NCBI GenBank assembly: GCA_017515595.1
Contig: JAFWFL010000064.1
Coordinates: 1 to 42,228, forward strand
Reading direction: 5' to 3'
From: Coriobacteriales bacterium
GTDB taxonomy: Bacteria > Actinomycetota > Coriobacteriia > Coriobacteriales > UMGS124
DNA length: 42,228 nt
Part shown: in pieces, positions 1 to 8,835 of the stretch
Layout: each line of letters starts with the position of its first letter
Numbering within the stretch: the stretch's first letter is position 1
Made by a program: the position numbers and the translations under genes
Notes under the pieces: generated by a model
What the model was told of the DNA's origin: nothing
Database searches by the model: none
The model's input: only the letters and a program-made list of their open reading frames with translations

Positions 1-101
1 AAGCGTTTTTATGAGGCTAAAGCGGAGGATGACATGTGTACTCGGCCCCCTTCTCACATACTCACAAGGTATCGCAAGAGCCAGCCTCCTGAGACATCCC
101 C
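1..101. repeat. Core-palindrome family, copy A (right half only)
   Basis: The first 41 bases carry the core and inner right arm of the repeat family: positions 2-41 are identical to 22623-22662 in copy B. The right arm then diverges from copy B but ends in GAGACATCCCC (91-101), the same 11-mer that ends copy D at 28760-28770. The left arm lies outside the window. It sits just 3' of the argH stop, as expected for a transcription-unit end. Confidence 0.75.
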
Positions 102-112
102 TTTGGCACAAT

Positions 113-1549
113 CTACCAGGCGCAATCCTTTGTGAGACGTTCCTTTGCAAGGTTTAGTTGTTCTTGTACGGGCTCGTGGCCGGTGCCGCCTTGGGTAGTA
201 CGCTTGGCCACGACCTTCTCGACGTCAACTGCCTCAAGGGCATCGTCATCAAAGAACTCGCTGAATGTACGAAGCTCATCTGCGCTGAGCGATTGCAGAA
301 TTCTGCCGTTCTTCTCGCACCACAAAACCATGGCGCCCACTACGCTATGAGCCTCTCTAAAGGGCATTCCTTTGCCTACCAGGTAATCAGCCAGGTCAGT
401 CGCGCACATAAAGCCGCCCTCAGCGCCGGTGCGCATACGGTCTTTGTTCACGCGCATGGTTTGAATCATTCCGGTTACTGCATAAAGCGCATTGGCTACG
501 GTATCCACCGCATCAAACGTGGGCTCTTTGTCTTCCTGCATGTCTTTGTTATACGCAAGAGGCAAGCCCTTGAGCACCGTAAGCAGTGTTACAAGATCAC
601 CGTAAACCCGGCCGGTCTTGCCACGGGTCAGCTCGGCAAAGTCGGGATTCTTCTTTTGCGGCATGATGCTCGAACCGGTTGAATAGGTATCATCCATGGT
701 AATAAAGCCAAACTCGCCGCTGCTCCACAGCACAAGCTCCTCACAAAGACGCGAAAGGTGCATTTGTGTCATGGCGCATGCATATACAAGATCGCACATA
801 AAATCGCGATCACTCACTGAGTCCATTGAGTTAGGTGTTACAGCACTCAGTCCCAGGAGCTGAGCTGTTAAGGAGCGGTCAAGAGGGTAAGTAGTACCTG
901 CTAAAGCGGCAGAACCAAGCGGGCAAACGTCTGCCGCTTCATAAGCTGTGCGCAGACGTTTGCAATCCCGCTCAAACATCCAGTAATAAGCAAGCATATG
1001 GTGCGAAAACAGCACGGGCTGAGCGCGCTGCAGGTGCGTATAACCGGGCATTACAACGCCAAATTCCTGCTCGGCACGCCCAAGCAAAGCTTCGCGAAGC
1101 TTGAGTACTTTTGCATGCAGCTCGCGGGCCATTTTGCGAGCAATAAGGTGGGCGTCAAGAGCTACCTGGTCATTGCGTGAGCGGCCTGTATGGAGACGTC
1201 CTCCTGCAGCGCCAATACGCGCAGTCAGAGACTTCTCGACACTCATATGAATGTCTTCATCATTGATATCAAACACAAAGTTGCCCGCAGCGATATCAGC
1301 CGCTACGGCGTTGAGACCGTCAATAATTGCGGCTTTATCATCTTCGCTCAAAACCCCAACTTGTGCAAGCATGGTGGCATGAGCTTGAGAACCTTGGATA
1401 TCCTCCTGCCACATGCGCTTATCTATGGGAAGCGACGCTCCGTATTCCTGCAAAAACTCAGAGGGACGGCCTTCGAACCTTCCGCCCCAGAGCGCACCGT
1501 TTGGAGCTGCAAAGCTTGTGGGATTATTGTTTTGCAAGTCAGCTGCCAT
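113..1549 (-). CDS. argH: Argininosuccinate lyase
   Basis: 478 residues, the normal length for ArgH. It splits argininosuccinate into arginine and fumarate, the last step of arginine synthesis, in the cytoplasm as a homotetramer. The fumarase/aspartase-superfamily signature GSSIMPQKKNPD is present at about residues 292-303, and the N-terminal LWGGRF motif at about 20-25 is typical. The ATG is preceded by AGGAG at good spacing. The Shine-Dalgarno overlaps the stop of the small ORF at 1554-1673, so ArgH translation is probably coupled to it. It is the last gene of an argF-argR-argG-smORF-argH unit, and repeat copy A lies immediately downstream. Confidence 0.97.
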   Translation of the reverse strand: MAADLQNNNPTSFAAPNGALWGGRFEGRPSEFLQEYGASLPIDKRMWQEDIQGSQAHATMLAQVGVLSEDDKAAIIDGLNAVAADIAAGNFVFDINDEDIHMSVEKSLTARIGAAGGRLHTGRSRNDQVALDAHLIARKMARELHAKVLKLREALLGRAEQEFGVVMPGYTHLQRAQPVLFSHHMLAYYWMFERDCKRLRTAYEAADVCPLGSAALAGTTYPLDRSLTAQLLGLSAVTPNSMDSVSDRDFMCDLVYACAMTQMHLSRLCEELVLWSSGEFGFITMDDTYSTGSSIMPQKKNPDFAELTRGKTGRVYGDLVTLLTVLKGLPLAYNKDMQEDKEPTFDAVDTVANALYAVTGMIQTMRVNKDRMRTGAEGGFMCATDLADYLVGKGMPFREAHSVVGAMVLWCEKNGRILQSLSADELRTFSEFFDDDALEAVDVEKVVAKRTTQGGTGHEPVQEQLNLAKERLTKDCAW

Positions 1550-1553
1550 GCTT

Positions 1554-1673
1554 TTACTCCTGCTTATCTTTGCTGGGCCAATAGGTGCGCTTATACTTTA
1601 CGAGCAAATAAATAAGAGCTATAAGCGATGCAGGTAAAAGCACAAAGTCAGCCATTAACAATGTCATTGCCAT
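1554..1673 (-). CDS. Small membrane protein ORF (39 aa) between argG and argH
   Basis: A 39-codon ORF starts with ATG two bases after the argG stop and ends with TAA inside the argH Shine-Dalgarno region (CAG GAG TAA AAGC ATG). The peptide begins MAMTLLMADFVLLP, continues with a hydrophobic stretch (about residues 3-24, ending IALIYLLV), then KYKRTYW and a charged tail ending KDKQE. That is a single-pass membrane peptide with a positively charged flank. A GAAGGA sequence in the last argG codons stands 10-11 bases upstream of the ATG. I do not recognise a family. The fit between two genes with no spare bases is the main argument that it is translated; it could instead be a coupling device. Confidence 0.6.
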   Translation of the reverse strand: MAMTLLMADFVLLPASLIALIYLLVKYKRTYWPSKDKQE

Positions 1674-1675
1674 AC

Positions 1676-2899
1676 TTAGATTTGTCCTTCAACGCCGCTT
1701 GCCTTGCGCGAACGTGCCCAAACCTTTGAAGGCAGACCCCACTGCTCAATAAAGCCGGCAGCAGAGTCGCGGTTAAAGGTATCGCCTTCTTCATAAGTGG
1801 CGAGGTTATAGTCATAAAGCGACGTCTCGCTCCTGCGGCCAATAACGGTGCAGGTACCCTTAAGGAAGCGCAGCCTGACCTCGCCGTTTACTGACTTCTG
1901 TGAAGCGGCAAAGAACTCGTCGAGGGCCATCTTAAGCGGCGAATACCAGAGACCGTAATACACAAGCTCGGCCCACTTATGCTCGGCATAGAGCTTAAAG
2001 TGCAGAAGATCGCGCTCTACACAGAGGTCTTCCAAAGCCTTGTGTGCGGTAATAAGAGCCAGACCGCCGGGAACCTCGTAGCACTCGCGCGACTTGATGC
2101 CCACAAGACGGTTCTCAATTTGATCAAGGCGGCCATAACCATTGCTGCCTGCGATTTCGTCGAGTTTCTCAATAATCTCACGGACACTCAGAGCTTCTCC
2201 GTCAATGGATACCGGCTTGCCGCCCGCAAATCCAACAATAACGTCAGTGGGAGTATCAGGGCAGTCTGCGGCATCAGAGGTCATGCGCCAAATGTCTGCC
2301 GGAGGCTCGTTCCAGGGATCCTCGAGCATACCGCATTCGATTGCGCGGCCCCAGAGGTTATCATCAATTGAATAAAGCTTACCCTTCTTGGCCTCTACGG
2401 GAATACCGTGAGCTTCTGCAAAAGCAATTTCCTCGGGACGTGTGTGGAGATCCCATACGCGAACCGGAGCGATAACCTTGAGCTCGGGGTCAAGCGCCTG
2501 TACCGCAACCTCAAAACGCACCTGGTCATTGCCCTTGCCCGTGCAACCGTGCGCAACATACTTGGCGCCGTATTCCTGAGCAACGCGCACCAGATGCCTC
2601 GAAATAAGCGGACGTGACAATGCCGAGAGAAGCGGATATTTATTCTCGTACAAACCGTTTGCGGCAATCGCTTTGACGCACATGTCATCTGCAAACTCGT
2701 CGCGAACGTCAAGCACTATTGACTCAATAGCTCCGCAGTTAAGCGCCTTTTTACGCGAAAACTCAAGGTCAGCATCCTCCTGACCAACGTTTACCAGGAG
2801 CGTAATAACATCAAGATTCTTTTGGGTAATAAGCCATTGGATACACACAGAGGTGTCAAGTCCGCCGGAATACGCCAATACACATTTTTCACGAGCCAT
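1676..2899 (-). CDS. argG: Argininosuccinate synthase
   Basis: 407 residues. It joins citrulline and aspartate using ATP to give argininosuccinate. The N-terminal PP-loop AYSGGLDTS at residues 9-17 is the ATP-pyrophosphatase signature of the family, and the length matches bacterial ArgG of the standard type. AAAGGA lies at good spacing before the ATG. The 35-base gap after argR holds a possible ArgR operator at 2936-2949. A 39-aa ORF and then argH follow on the same strand. Confidence 0.97.
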   Translation of the reverse strand: MAREKCVLAYSGGLDTSVCIQWLITQKNLDVITLLVNVGQEDADLEFSRKKALNCGAIESIVLDVRDEFADDMCVKAIAANGLYENKYPLLSALSRPLISRHLVRVAQEYGAKYVAHGCTGKGNDQVRFEVAVQALDPELKVIAPVRVWDLHTRPEEIAFAEAHGIPVEAKKGKLYSIDDNLWGRAIECGMLEDPWNEPPADIWRMTSDAADCPDTPTDVIVGFAGGKPVSIDGEALSVREIIEKLDEIAGSNGYGRLDQIENRLVGIKSRECYEVPGGLALITAHKALEDLCVERDLLHFKLYAEHKWAELVYYGLWYSPLKMALDEFFAASQKSVNGEVRLRFLKGTCTVIGRRSETSLYDYNLATYEEGDTFNRDSAAGFIEQWGLPSKVWARSRKASGVEGQI

Positions 2900-2934
2900 A
2901 CATGTTCCTTTCTTATTAACACTACAAAACTTTG

Positions 2935-3402
2935 TTATTCATTATTATTATCACGGAAAATCATCGTGTTATTGTCTGCATTCATAAGGTCAAGAAGACG
3001 CTTTTCAAATGCCTGCGCGCTTTGATCATCTGCAGCAACAGCCATAATGGTGTCATCGCCCGCAACACAGCCCAAAATTTCCGAGCTGCCCGCTTCATCA
3101 AGAGCTGCAGCAACACCCTGGGCAGCTCCGCTCATGGCATGAATCACCACAATGTTGCCGGCACGGGCTACCTTGGTCACAAGATCGCCCACCATGCGGT
3201 GCACCCTGTGATCCACTGCAAGAATATAACTCCCATCAGGCAGTTTGCCCAGTTCAAGCTCAGCCACATCGCGCGAAACGGTAGCCTGGGTGCACTCCAC
3301 ACCCATCTCATGCAAACGCCTTACAAGATCCTTTTGCGTTTTTATGCGCTCGGTTCGCACAAGCTGGCAAATTGCTTCCTGACGGCTGTCGCGTGCCCTC
3401 AT
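2935..3402 (-). CDS. argR: Arginine repressor ArgR/AhrC
   Basis: 155 residues from the ATG that overlaps the argF stop (ATGA), with GGAGA upstream; an upstream in-frame ATG at 3438 lies inside argF and is unlikely. The N-terminal winged helix includes TQATVSRD (about 38-45), the family DNA-recognition motif. The C-terminal oligomerisation and arginine-binding domain has GCVAGDDTIM (111-120), where the acidic pair binds arginine. ArgR represses biosynthetic arg genes when arginine is bound. It is embedded in the operon it probably controls; candidate operators are at 2936, 4517 and 17025. Confidence 0.95.
   Translation of the reverse strand: MRARDSRQEAICQLVRTERIKTQKDLVRRLHEMGVECTQATVSRDVAELELGKLPDGSYILAVDHRVHRMVGDLVTKVARAGNIVVIHAMSGAAQGVAAALDEAGSSEILGCVAGDDTIMAVAADDQSAQAFEKRLLDLMNADNNTMIFRDNNNE
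2936..2949. promoter_or_regulatory. Candidate ARG box upstream of argG
   Basis: TATTCATTATTATT matches 12 of 14 bases of the element shared by the argF and argJ upstream regions (TATTCACTATTATG). It overlaps the argR stop codon and lies about 37 bases before argG. AT-rich composition makes this weaker than the other two sites. Confidence 0.35.
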
Positions 3403-4424
3403 AAAACATCTCCCCACAAACTGCGCGCATATTCGCATGCGGCGTCGCTTGCCGGTACGCCCATTACAAGCGACATAACGGCTTTTTGCGCATGCAAGCG
3501 GTTCTCGGCTTCATCATAAATTGCCGAGTAAGGAGCGCCCATAACTTCATCAGTCACTTCTTCGCCGCGGTGTGCGGGCAGACAATGCATAAAAATTGCG
3601 TCCTTCGCTGCATGTTTCATAAGCTCATCAGTTACCTGGAAACCCCCAAAGGCTTTAAGACGGGCATCATGCTCGGCTTCGCTGCCCATAGAAGTCCAGG
3701 TATCGGTCACTACAATATTCGCGCCTTTTACCACCTCAAGCGGGTCATGGAGCTGGGTAAGCTCAGCGCCGGTACCGTACTTTTGTGCAGCCGCAACGCA
3801 CTCATCAAAAAGGGCAGCAGAAACTTCATACCCCGCAGGGGTGCATACCTTCACGTTCATACCGGTTAGTGCGCCGGCTTCAAGATAGGTATTTGACATG
3901 TTGTTGCCATCGCCCACATAGGCCATTGTGAGATTCCTCACATCACCAAGGTGTTCCTGGATAGTGAGCAAATCAGCCAAGACCTGGCAGGGATGGTAGT
4001 CATCTGTAAGCGCGTTAATAACGGGAACATCTGCCCATTGCGCGAGTTCCTCAACCTTTGACTGTTCAAAAGTACGCAGAACAATACACTCGCAAAAACG
4101 GCTGAGAATACAGGCAGTATCCTTTACCGGTTCACCGCGCGAGAAGGCCGAGTGGTCATCTGCCATTACAAGCGGGTGCGCACCCAAACGTGCGGCGCCA
4201 ATCTCAAAGGACGAGCGCGTGCGGAACGAGGGCTTCTCCAAAATAATGGCAACCGAGGTACCCGTCAGCGGAGACTCGTGTATACCACTCTTCCAGGCAG
4301 CCTTTTGCTCAGCCGCCGTCTTAAGTATCAGAGCAACCTCCTGAGGGGTCAAATCAAGCAAACGCAAAAGATCTCTGCCTGCCAAAACAGTATTCAAATC
4401 AATCGCCTCATTTCTCTTAAACAC
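3399..4424 (-). CDS. argF: Ornithine carbamoyltransferase
   Basis: 341 residues. It carbamoylates ornithine to citrulline. The carbamoyl-phosphate motif is SFRTR (66-70; STRTR in many homologues), HPCQ is at 144-147, the ornithine-side DTWTSMG at 241-247 and HCLPAHRG at 280-287, so all active-site blocks are present. The start codon is GTG with AAGGTG upstream. The stop overlaps argR by 4 bases. A catabolic role in the arginine deiminase pathway cannot be excluded from sequence alone, but linkage to argR, argG and argH favours biosynthesis. Confidence 0.95.
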   Translation of the reverse strand: MFKRNEAIDLNTVLAGRDLLRLLDLTPQEVALILKTAAEQKAAWKSGIHESPLTGTSVAIILEKPSFRTRSSFEIGAARLGAHPLVMADDHSAFSRGEPVKDTACILSRFCECIVLRTFEQSKVEELAQWADVPVINALTDDYHPCQVLADLLTIQEHLGDVRNLTMAYVGDGNNMSNTYLEAGALTGMNVKVCTPAGYEVSAALFDECVAAAQKYGTGAELTQLHDPLEVVKGANIVVTDTWTSMGSEAEHDARLKAFGGFQVTDELMKHAAKDAIFMHCLPAHRGEEVTDEVMGAPYSAIYDEAENRLHAQKAVMSLVMGVPASDAACEYARSLWGDVL

Positions 4425-4468
4425 ATAAACACCTTGTGTTGATATCCGTAAAGTTTACCGTGCACATA

Positions 4469-4480
4469 GTAACGTGTTAC
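4469..4480. promoter_or_regulatory. Palindrome in the argF upstream region
   Basis: GTAACGTGTTAC is a perfect 5+5 bp palindrome with a 2-bp spacer, 45-56 bases before the argF start. A weaker outer repeat (ACCGT at 4457-4461, ACGGT at 4479-4483) surrounds it. It could be an operator or a leader hairpin; there is no further evidence. Confidence 0.3.
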
Positions 4481-4496
4481 GGTGAGAATATTTAGA

Positions 4497-7379
4497 TTAT
4501 TGTATATTTTTCCTTGTATATTCACTATTATGTGTAATTCTTGGCACAATGACGCAGAAAACAAGGAAGAAAACGAGACCGGCAGCGCTCAGTATAAGAC
4601 CTTCTGTAAACCAGGGGGTGCAGAAGGTGAGAACTACCTCGTGAGAACCGGCTTCAAGAGGAACGCCCATAAATGCGATATTGGCCTTCACGAGAGAAGC
4701 CTCTTTACCGTCTACCGTAGCTGTCCAGCCGTCATCATACGCAACCGGCAGATATAAGAGGCCTGCTTTTTGTGCATTTACAGAGCAGGTTATAGTGTTG
4801 GTATCAAACGTAATGTCAGGGACGGCGTTTTGAGCCAGCTCCTCGTACCAGCCGTCAAATTTATCCATCGGAACAGCAGTAATCAAAAGCCTGTCGAATA
4901 TAACAAAACCTTCCTTGTCAAACAGAATTGTAACCGTTTGGCTGCTTTCTTCAGCAAAATAACCTGCATTATAAAGCCAATCGGCATAGCCAATGAACTG
5001 CTCTTGTAACTCGTTATCAATATCTGTTATATCATACCGGTTACGGCTTACAACACCAACGCCAATAACTCCATGTTCCCGTCTCATATGATGCAGCAGC
5101 CATTGCTTACCACGCTGAAAAAGACTGTTGTCCGCCTCAGAGTCAATGCTGAGATTTTTACGCTCATCTGCATACACGGGATCAATAAAGCATATTGATA
5201 CTTCTGAATTAGCGGGTACGCGATAGCTGAGGGTAATTGAACCACCGCCTTTACCGACAACAATACCCGTATCAGTAATCTCACACCCCTCAATTTGAGC
5301 ATACTCCCATGCAAGTTCTTTACTATTAAGCTCAAGTTGCGAGGCAGCTGTCAAACCACACTCGGCAATAACTTCTTTGTCCGCAAGGACAGCAGACTGC
5401 ATGAGAGCCATCTCGCGTTTTTCTATGGGAATTTTAACAAACTCATCTTCAGTTATAGCCTGACGGTAAAAATAAGCCAAAGGCAGCGACTTATCTGTTT
5501 GGTAAAGCCCATATTCGACTCCATGTTCCAAGGTTTGCGATGCAAGCGGGTTCCTCGCATCATAAAAGGCAGGCAGCGCTGATGTTTCGTGTGACGGCAC
5601 CGCATAATATTTTACTCCCATAAGGGTACTCAACATAGTGCGGCTGTTAAGAGATGCATACCTGAACGCGGTAGTCTGCAATCCCATGAGTGAATGAAAA
5701 CGGGCTACATTACTTGAATACATACTGTTATAGAAATTTGGTGACATGTAATCTGTAATAAGTCCGGTATTCTGTACCTCAAAACCTTTTATAATAGTTG
5801 TGTCATAACGCTGATTGGTATCAAACGTACCGTTCAAAACAGCCTTTTCAACAATGCCTGAAACACCTTCTGATAAATGGTCCGAGAGCAAATGACCGCT
5901 TTTAATCTCAACTGCCATTTGATTATCGCCAATAGGAAGTAAAAACCCGGCTCCGCTGAATCCGCATGACACCACCATGAATAGTGCCGCTACACCCAGT
6001 AAACACTCCGGTTTTGCAAACCATTTAATATAAACAGCGAACAGAAAAACAAAAATTGCAGCTATAAGATAAATTACGAGCCAACCGGAGAAAAAAAGAC
6101 TCACACAGTATAAAACATAAAGAGCACCTAAAACAACACCTATAATCCGCTGTCTTGATGTCAACTGCGAAAGCTCCGGCAATAACCGCGCAGTCGCAAA
6201 GGCCATAACAGCATCGTAACCATAGACCCATCTGTCAGCCGGATACTGGAATCCGTTCATAATTTGCCCAAAAACCGGGAGAGTCATCATGATTGTTGTT
6301 CCGATTACAATTGCCAAAAGCATGCGGTTTTTACGCCAAAATGCAAACAGAGCTACCAAAATAAGCGGAAGAACCGCATTAAACCCGCTCCAGGCATCTG
6401 CCCCCAGCCACGCGTGGCTTGCAAAACCCGCTATAAAACGAATATACCAAGTACCGCTATATAAAAGATCAATCTCTCGCTCTACCGAGAGTCTCTCCAT
6501 GCCCAAAACGCCTCTCAGCTGAGGTAAAAACAAAAACATGCTCATCAATATTGTAATTACTAGACAAACTATGAACAATAAAAACCACTTGCTCAAGGCA
6601 AGCATACGGCGCTTTTCCAAAACGCCGTACTTGCCAAAATATACGGCAAGGCAGTAAAGCAAAAGCATGATGCATACCATGTAAGCATCATAATATGAGT
6701 ATGCAAACAGCCAAGTCATACACAAAACAAACGGGACAACACTCTTGTGTTCAAAAATGCGGTCAGCCGTCCACAGTATAAGCGGAAACACTGCCAGCAT
6801 AATCACAAAAGAAGGCTGGACATACATCACTAAAACATTGCCGGCAAATACATAGCCCACGCTCGCAACAAGTGTTGCACCTCTGCTGGTATTCCAATGG
6901 AGACACCACAAAGAAAACGCCGGTCCGGCCATAAAAATAGTAAGAATAATACCTAGGTGAAAGACAGCTTCAGACCAGCTGAGTGGCGTCAGCAATCCCA
7001 AAAAGTACAAAGGGTTTAAAAACATGGGCACAATCGAAAACAAAACATCGACACCATACCCGCTCCCCATATCCCACATGGGAATTACCAAAGAACCGGC
7101 CTCGGCACTCGCATCAACCAAATCGCGCAGCCATTCCTGCGCGTAAGCAAACCACAAATACTGCTGGGAAAGGCCGTCAACCTGCCAAACCATAGATGTG
7201 CCGCTTATAATACACACCAAAGCCTGAGGCAGCAAAGTAGCTATAAACAGCAGCGTATACACCAATAGGTACCCAAGACGCGATTCAATAAAAACGTGTA
7301 TGTTATGCATCAACCGAGAAAACCTCGCTGTCTTCTCAGATAATGTATCCCCTGTACCCAGTGCTATTGCCTGGTCCAT
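4497..7379 (-). CDS. YfhO-family polytopic membrane protein, likely GT-C glycosyltransferase
   Basis: 960 residues. After a short cytosolic N-terminus there are about a dozen hydrophobic segments over residues 35-480, a large extracytoplasmic domain (about 490-920) and a last membrane segment near 930-950. The early loop WQVDGLSQQYLWFAYAQEW matches the YfhO style, where an acidic residue after the first helix is thought catalytic. Family members such as B. subtilis YfhO are proposed to move a sugar from a polyprenyl-phosphate carrier to a wall polymer, acting with a CsbB-type transferase. Here an ArnC-like transferase and flippase-type genes are encoded divergently, which fits that role. The start has AAGG upstream. 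The 3' end overlaps an argF operator candidate. Confidence 0.8.
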   Translation of the reverse strand: MDQAIALGTGDTLSEKTARFSRLMHNIHVFIESRLGYLLVYTLLFIATLLPQALVCIISGTSMVWQVDGLSQQYLWFAYAQEWLRDLVDASAEAGSLVIPMWDMGSGYGVDVLFSIVPMFLNPLYFLGLLTPLSWSEAVFHLGIILTIFMAGPAFSLWCLHWNTSRGATLVASVGYVFAGNVLVMYVQPSFVIMLAVFPLILWTADRIFEHKSVVPFVLCMTWLFAYSYYDAYMVCIMLLLYCLAVYFGKYGVLEKRRMLALSKWFLLFIVCLVITILMSMFLFLPQLRGVLGMERLSVEREIDLLYSGTWYIRFIAGFASHAWLGADAWSGFNAVLPLILVALFAFWRKNRMLLAIVIGTTIMMTLPVFGQIMNGFQYPADRWVYGYDAVMAFATARLLPELSQLTSRQRIIGVVLGALYVLYCVSLFFSGWLVIYLIAAIFVFLFAVYIKWFAKPECLLGVAALFMVVSCGFSGAGFLLPIGDNQMAVEIKSGHLLSDHLSEGVSGIVEKAVLNGTFDTNQRYDTTIIKGFEVQNTGLITDYMSPNFYNSMYSSNVARFHSLMGLQTTAFRYASLNSRTMLSTLMGVKYYAVPSHETSALPAFYDARNPLASQTLEHGVEYGLYQTDKSLPLAYFYRQAITEDEFVKIPIEKREMALMQSAVLADKEVIAECGLTAASQLELNSKELAWEYAQIEGCEITDTGIVVGKGGGSITLSYRVPANSEVSICFIDPVYADERKNLSIDSEADNSLFQRGKQWLLHHMRREHGVIGVGVVSRNRYDITDIDNELQEQFIGYADWLYNAGYFAEESSQTVTILFDKEGFVIFDRLLITAVPMDKFDGWYEELAQNAVPDITFDTNTITCSVNAQKAGLLYLPVAYDDGWTATVDGKEASLVKANIAFMGVPLEAGSHEVVLTFCTPWFTEGLILSAAGLVFFLVFCVIVPRITHNSEYTRKNIQ
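4517..4532. promoter_or_regulatory. Candidate ARG box upstream of argF
   Basis: TATATTCACTATTATG is identical over 16 bases to the reverse complement of 17025-17040 in front of argJ. It lies about 93 bases upstream of argF, inside the 3' end of the YfhO gene, and is followed directly by TGTGTAATTC, which also occurs next to the argJ site (17001-17010). A possible -10 (TACAAT, minus strand) lies just downstream, so bound ArgR would cover the -35 region. Confidence 0.6.
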
Positions 7380-7707
7380 AACCTTACCCCAACACCTTTC
7401 CCGACCTGAACCCTGCCAAAAGCGGAGTCCTCAGCATTATCAGTCTTTTTGATTTTATCAATTGGTCCTTTTTGAGTTTTTGAGATGGAACAAATACACA
7501 TTTAGTTCAGAGCGTTTTTTGTTTGTATCAAAGGGCGGTATACCGTCCAAAGAGCCTTCATGACCCCGGTCCTCATCTAACCCCGTCGTCTGAACTCGTT
7601 ACGGATCAATTAATAATATGTTCTATAATGAGCTTTAACAATATTCTAACCTGAAAGGAGTATTATATACAAGTTTAACGTACAGTGTTTTTTATGAGGG
7701 GCAGCCA
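7380..7707. other. Divergent intergenic region between yfhO and the sugar cassette
   Basis: This 328-bp AT-rich stretch holds a decayed half copy of the palindrome family (7468-7520), a 16-bp near-palindrome GGGCGGTATACCGTCC (7533-7548) that could be an operator, a plus-strand -10 TATAAT at 7624-7629 with no good -35, and AAAGGAG near 7660 with no convincing ORF behind it. It must contain start signals for both flanking transcription units. Confidence 0.5.
7468..7520 (+). repeat. Decayed left half of the core-palindrome family
   Basis: CTTTTTGAGT...ATACACATTTAGTTC followed by AGAGCGTTTTTT aligns with the left arm and core start of copy B (CTTTTTGAGTATGTG...GTACACATTTCGTCC, GGAGCGTTTTTAT). 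No right arm follows, so it looks like a truncated or eroded element. Confidence 0.5.
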
Positions 7708-8835
7708 ATGATTTCATTTAATGTACCACCTTATGTTGGTTCCGAACTTTCATATGTTAAAGAAGCAGCAGAAGCCCATAAGATTTGCGGCGACGGACCT
7801 TTTACCAAAAAGTGTTCCAAATGGTTCGAAGACCGCTTTAATACACCAAAGTGCCTGCTTACAACCAGCGGAACCACCGCAATAGAAATGGCGGCGCTTA
7901 TGTGCGGTATCGAGCGCGGCGATGAAGTCATTCTGCCAAGCTTTACCTTCTCGTCAACCGCAAACGCGTTTGTACTTGCGGGAGCGAAGCTTGTCTTTGT
8001 AGATATACGCCCTGATACCTTGAATATTGACGAGAAACTTATTGAGGCCGCGATCACTCCCAGGACAAAGGCCATTTGCGTTGTGCACTATGCGGGTGTA
8101 GGCTGTGAGATGGACGCTATTCTTGATATCGCGCAAAAATATGGACTCAAGGTAGTAGAAGACGCAGCTCATGCACCGCTCGCAACCTATAAGGGACGCG
8201 CTTTGGGCAGTATTGGCGATTTTGGTTGTCTCTCCTTCCACGAGACCAAAAACTACTCGATGGGCGAAGGCGGAGCCATTCTCATCAACAATCCCCAGTA
8301 TACCGAACAAGCCGAGATTATGCGTGAAAAAGGCACTGACCGCTCACGCTTTATGCGCGGACAGGTAGATAAGTATACCTGGGTAGATTACGGTTCAAGC
8401 TATCTGCCAAGCGATATGCTCGCAGCCTACCTTTGGGCCCAGCTCGAAGTCGCAGACCAAATCAATAATAACCGCCTTGCAACGTGGAATGCTTATTACG
8501 AGGCGTTTTCGCCGCTCGCACAGGAGGGTAAACTCACTCTTCCGTATGTGCCCGAGCATTGTATGCACAACGCCCACATGTTCTATGTAAAACTGCGTGA
8601 TCTTGAAGAGCGAACGGCGTTTATTTCTTACCTTAAAGATCATGACGTACAGAGCGTCTTCCACTATATTCCGCTCCACTCAGCCCCTGCCGGCCTGAAG
8701 TTTGGCAGGTTTGCCGGTACAGACACTTTTACCACGCGCGAAAGCGAGCGTTTGGCCCGTCTCCCCATGTACTATGGTATGACAGAAGAAGAGCGTATTA
8801 CCGTTATTGATGCAGTGAAGGGATTCTTTGCATAA
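7708..8835 (+). CDS. WecE/RffA-like dTDP-4-keto-6-deoxyglucose aminotransferase
   Basis: 375 residues of the DegT/DnrJ/EryC1 PLP-dependent family, with line-by-line resemblance to E. coli WecE: GDGPFTKKC (28-36), LPSFTFSSTANAFV (76-89), FVDIRPDTLNID (97-108), EDAAH (151-155) and the PLP lysine K181 in SFHETKN. WecE makes dTDP-4-amino-4,6-dideoxygalactose (dTDP-Fuc4N) in the cytosol. GAGGGG precedes the ATG. The stop and the next ATG overlap (TAATG), so it is coupled to the ATP-grasp gene. The dTDP-sugar feeder genes rmlA/rmlB are not in the window. The exact keto-sugar substrate is an inference. Confidence 0.85.
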   Translation: MISFNVPPYVGSELSYVKEAAEAHKICGDGPFTKKCSKWFEDRFNTPKCLLTTSGTTAIEMAALMCGIERGDEVILPSFTFSSTANAFVLAGAKLVFVDIRPDTLNIDEKLIEAAITPRTKAICVVHYAGVGCEMDAILDIAQKYGLKVVEDAAHAPLATYKGRALGSIGDFGCLSFHETKNYSMGEGGAILINNPQYTEQAEIMREKGTDRSRFMRGQVDKYTWVDYGSSYLPSDMLAAYLWAQLEVADQINNNRLATWNAYYEAFSPLAQEGKLTLPYVPEHCMHNAHMFYVKLRDLEERTAFISYLKDHDVQSVFHYIPLHSAPAGLKFGRFAGTDTFTTRESERLARLPMYYGMTEEERITVIDAVKGFFA

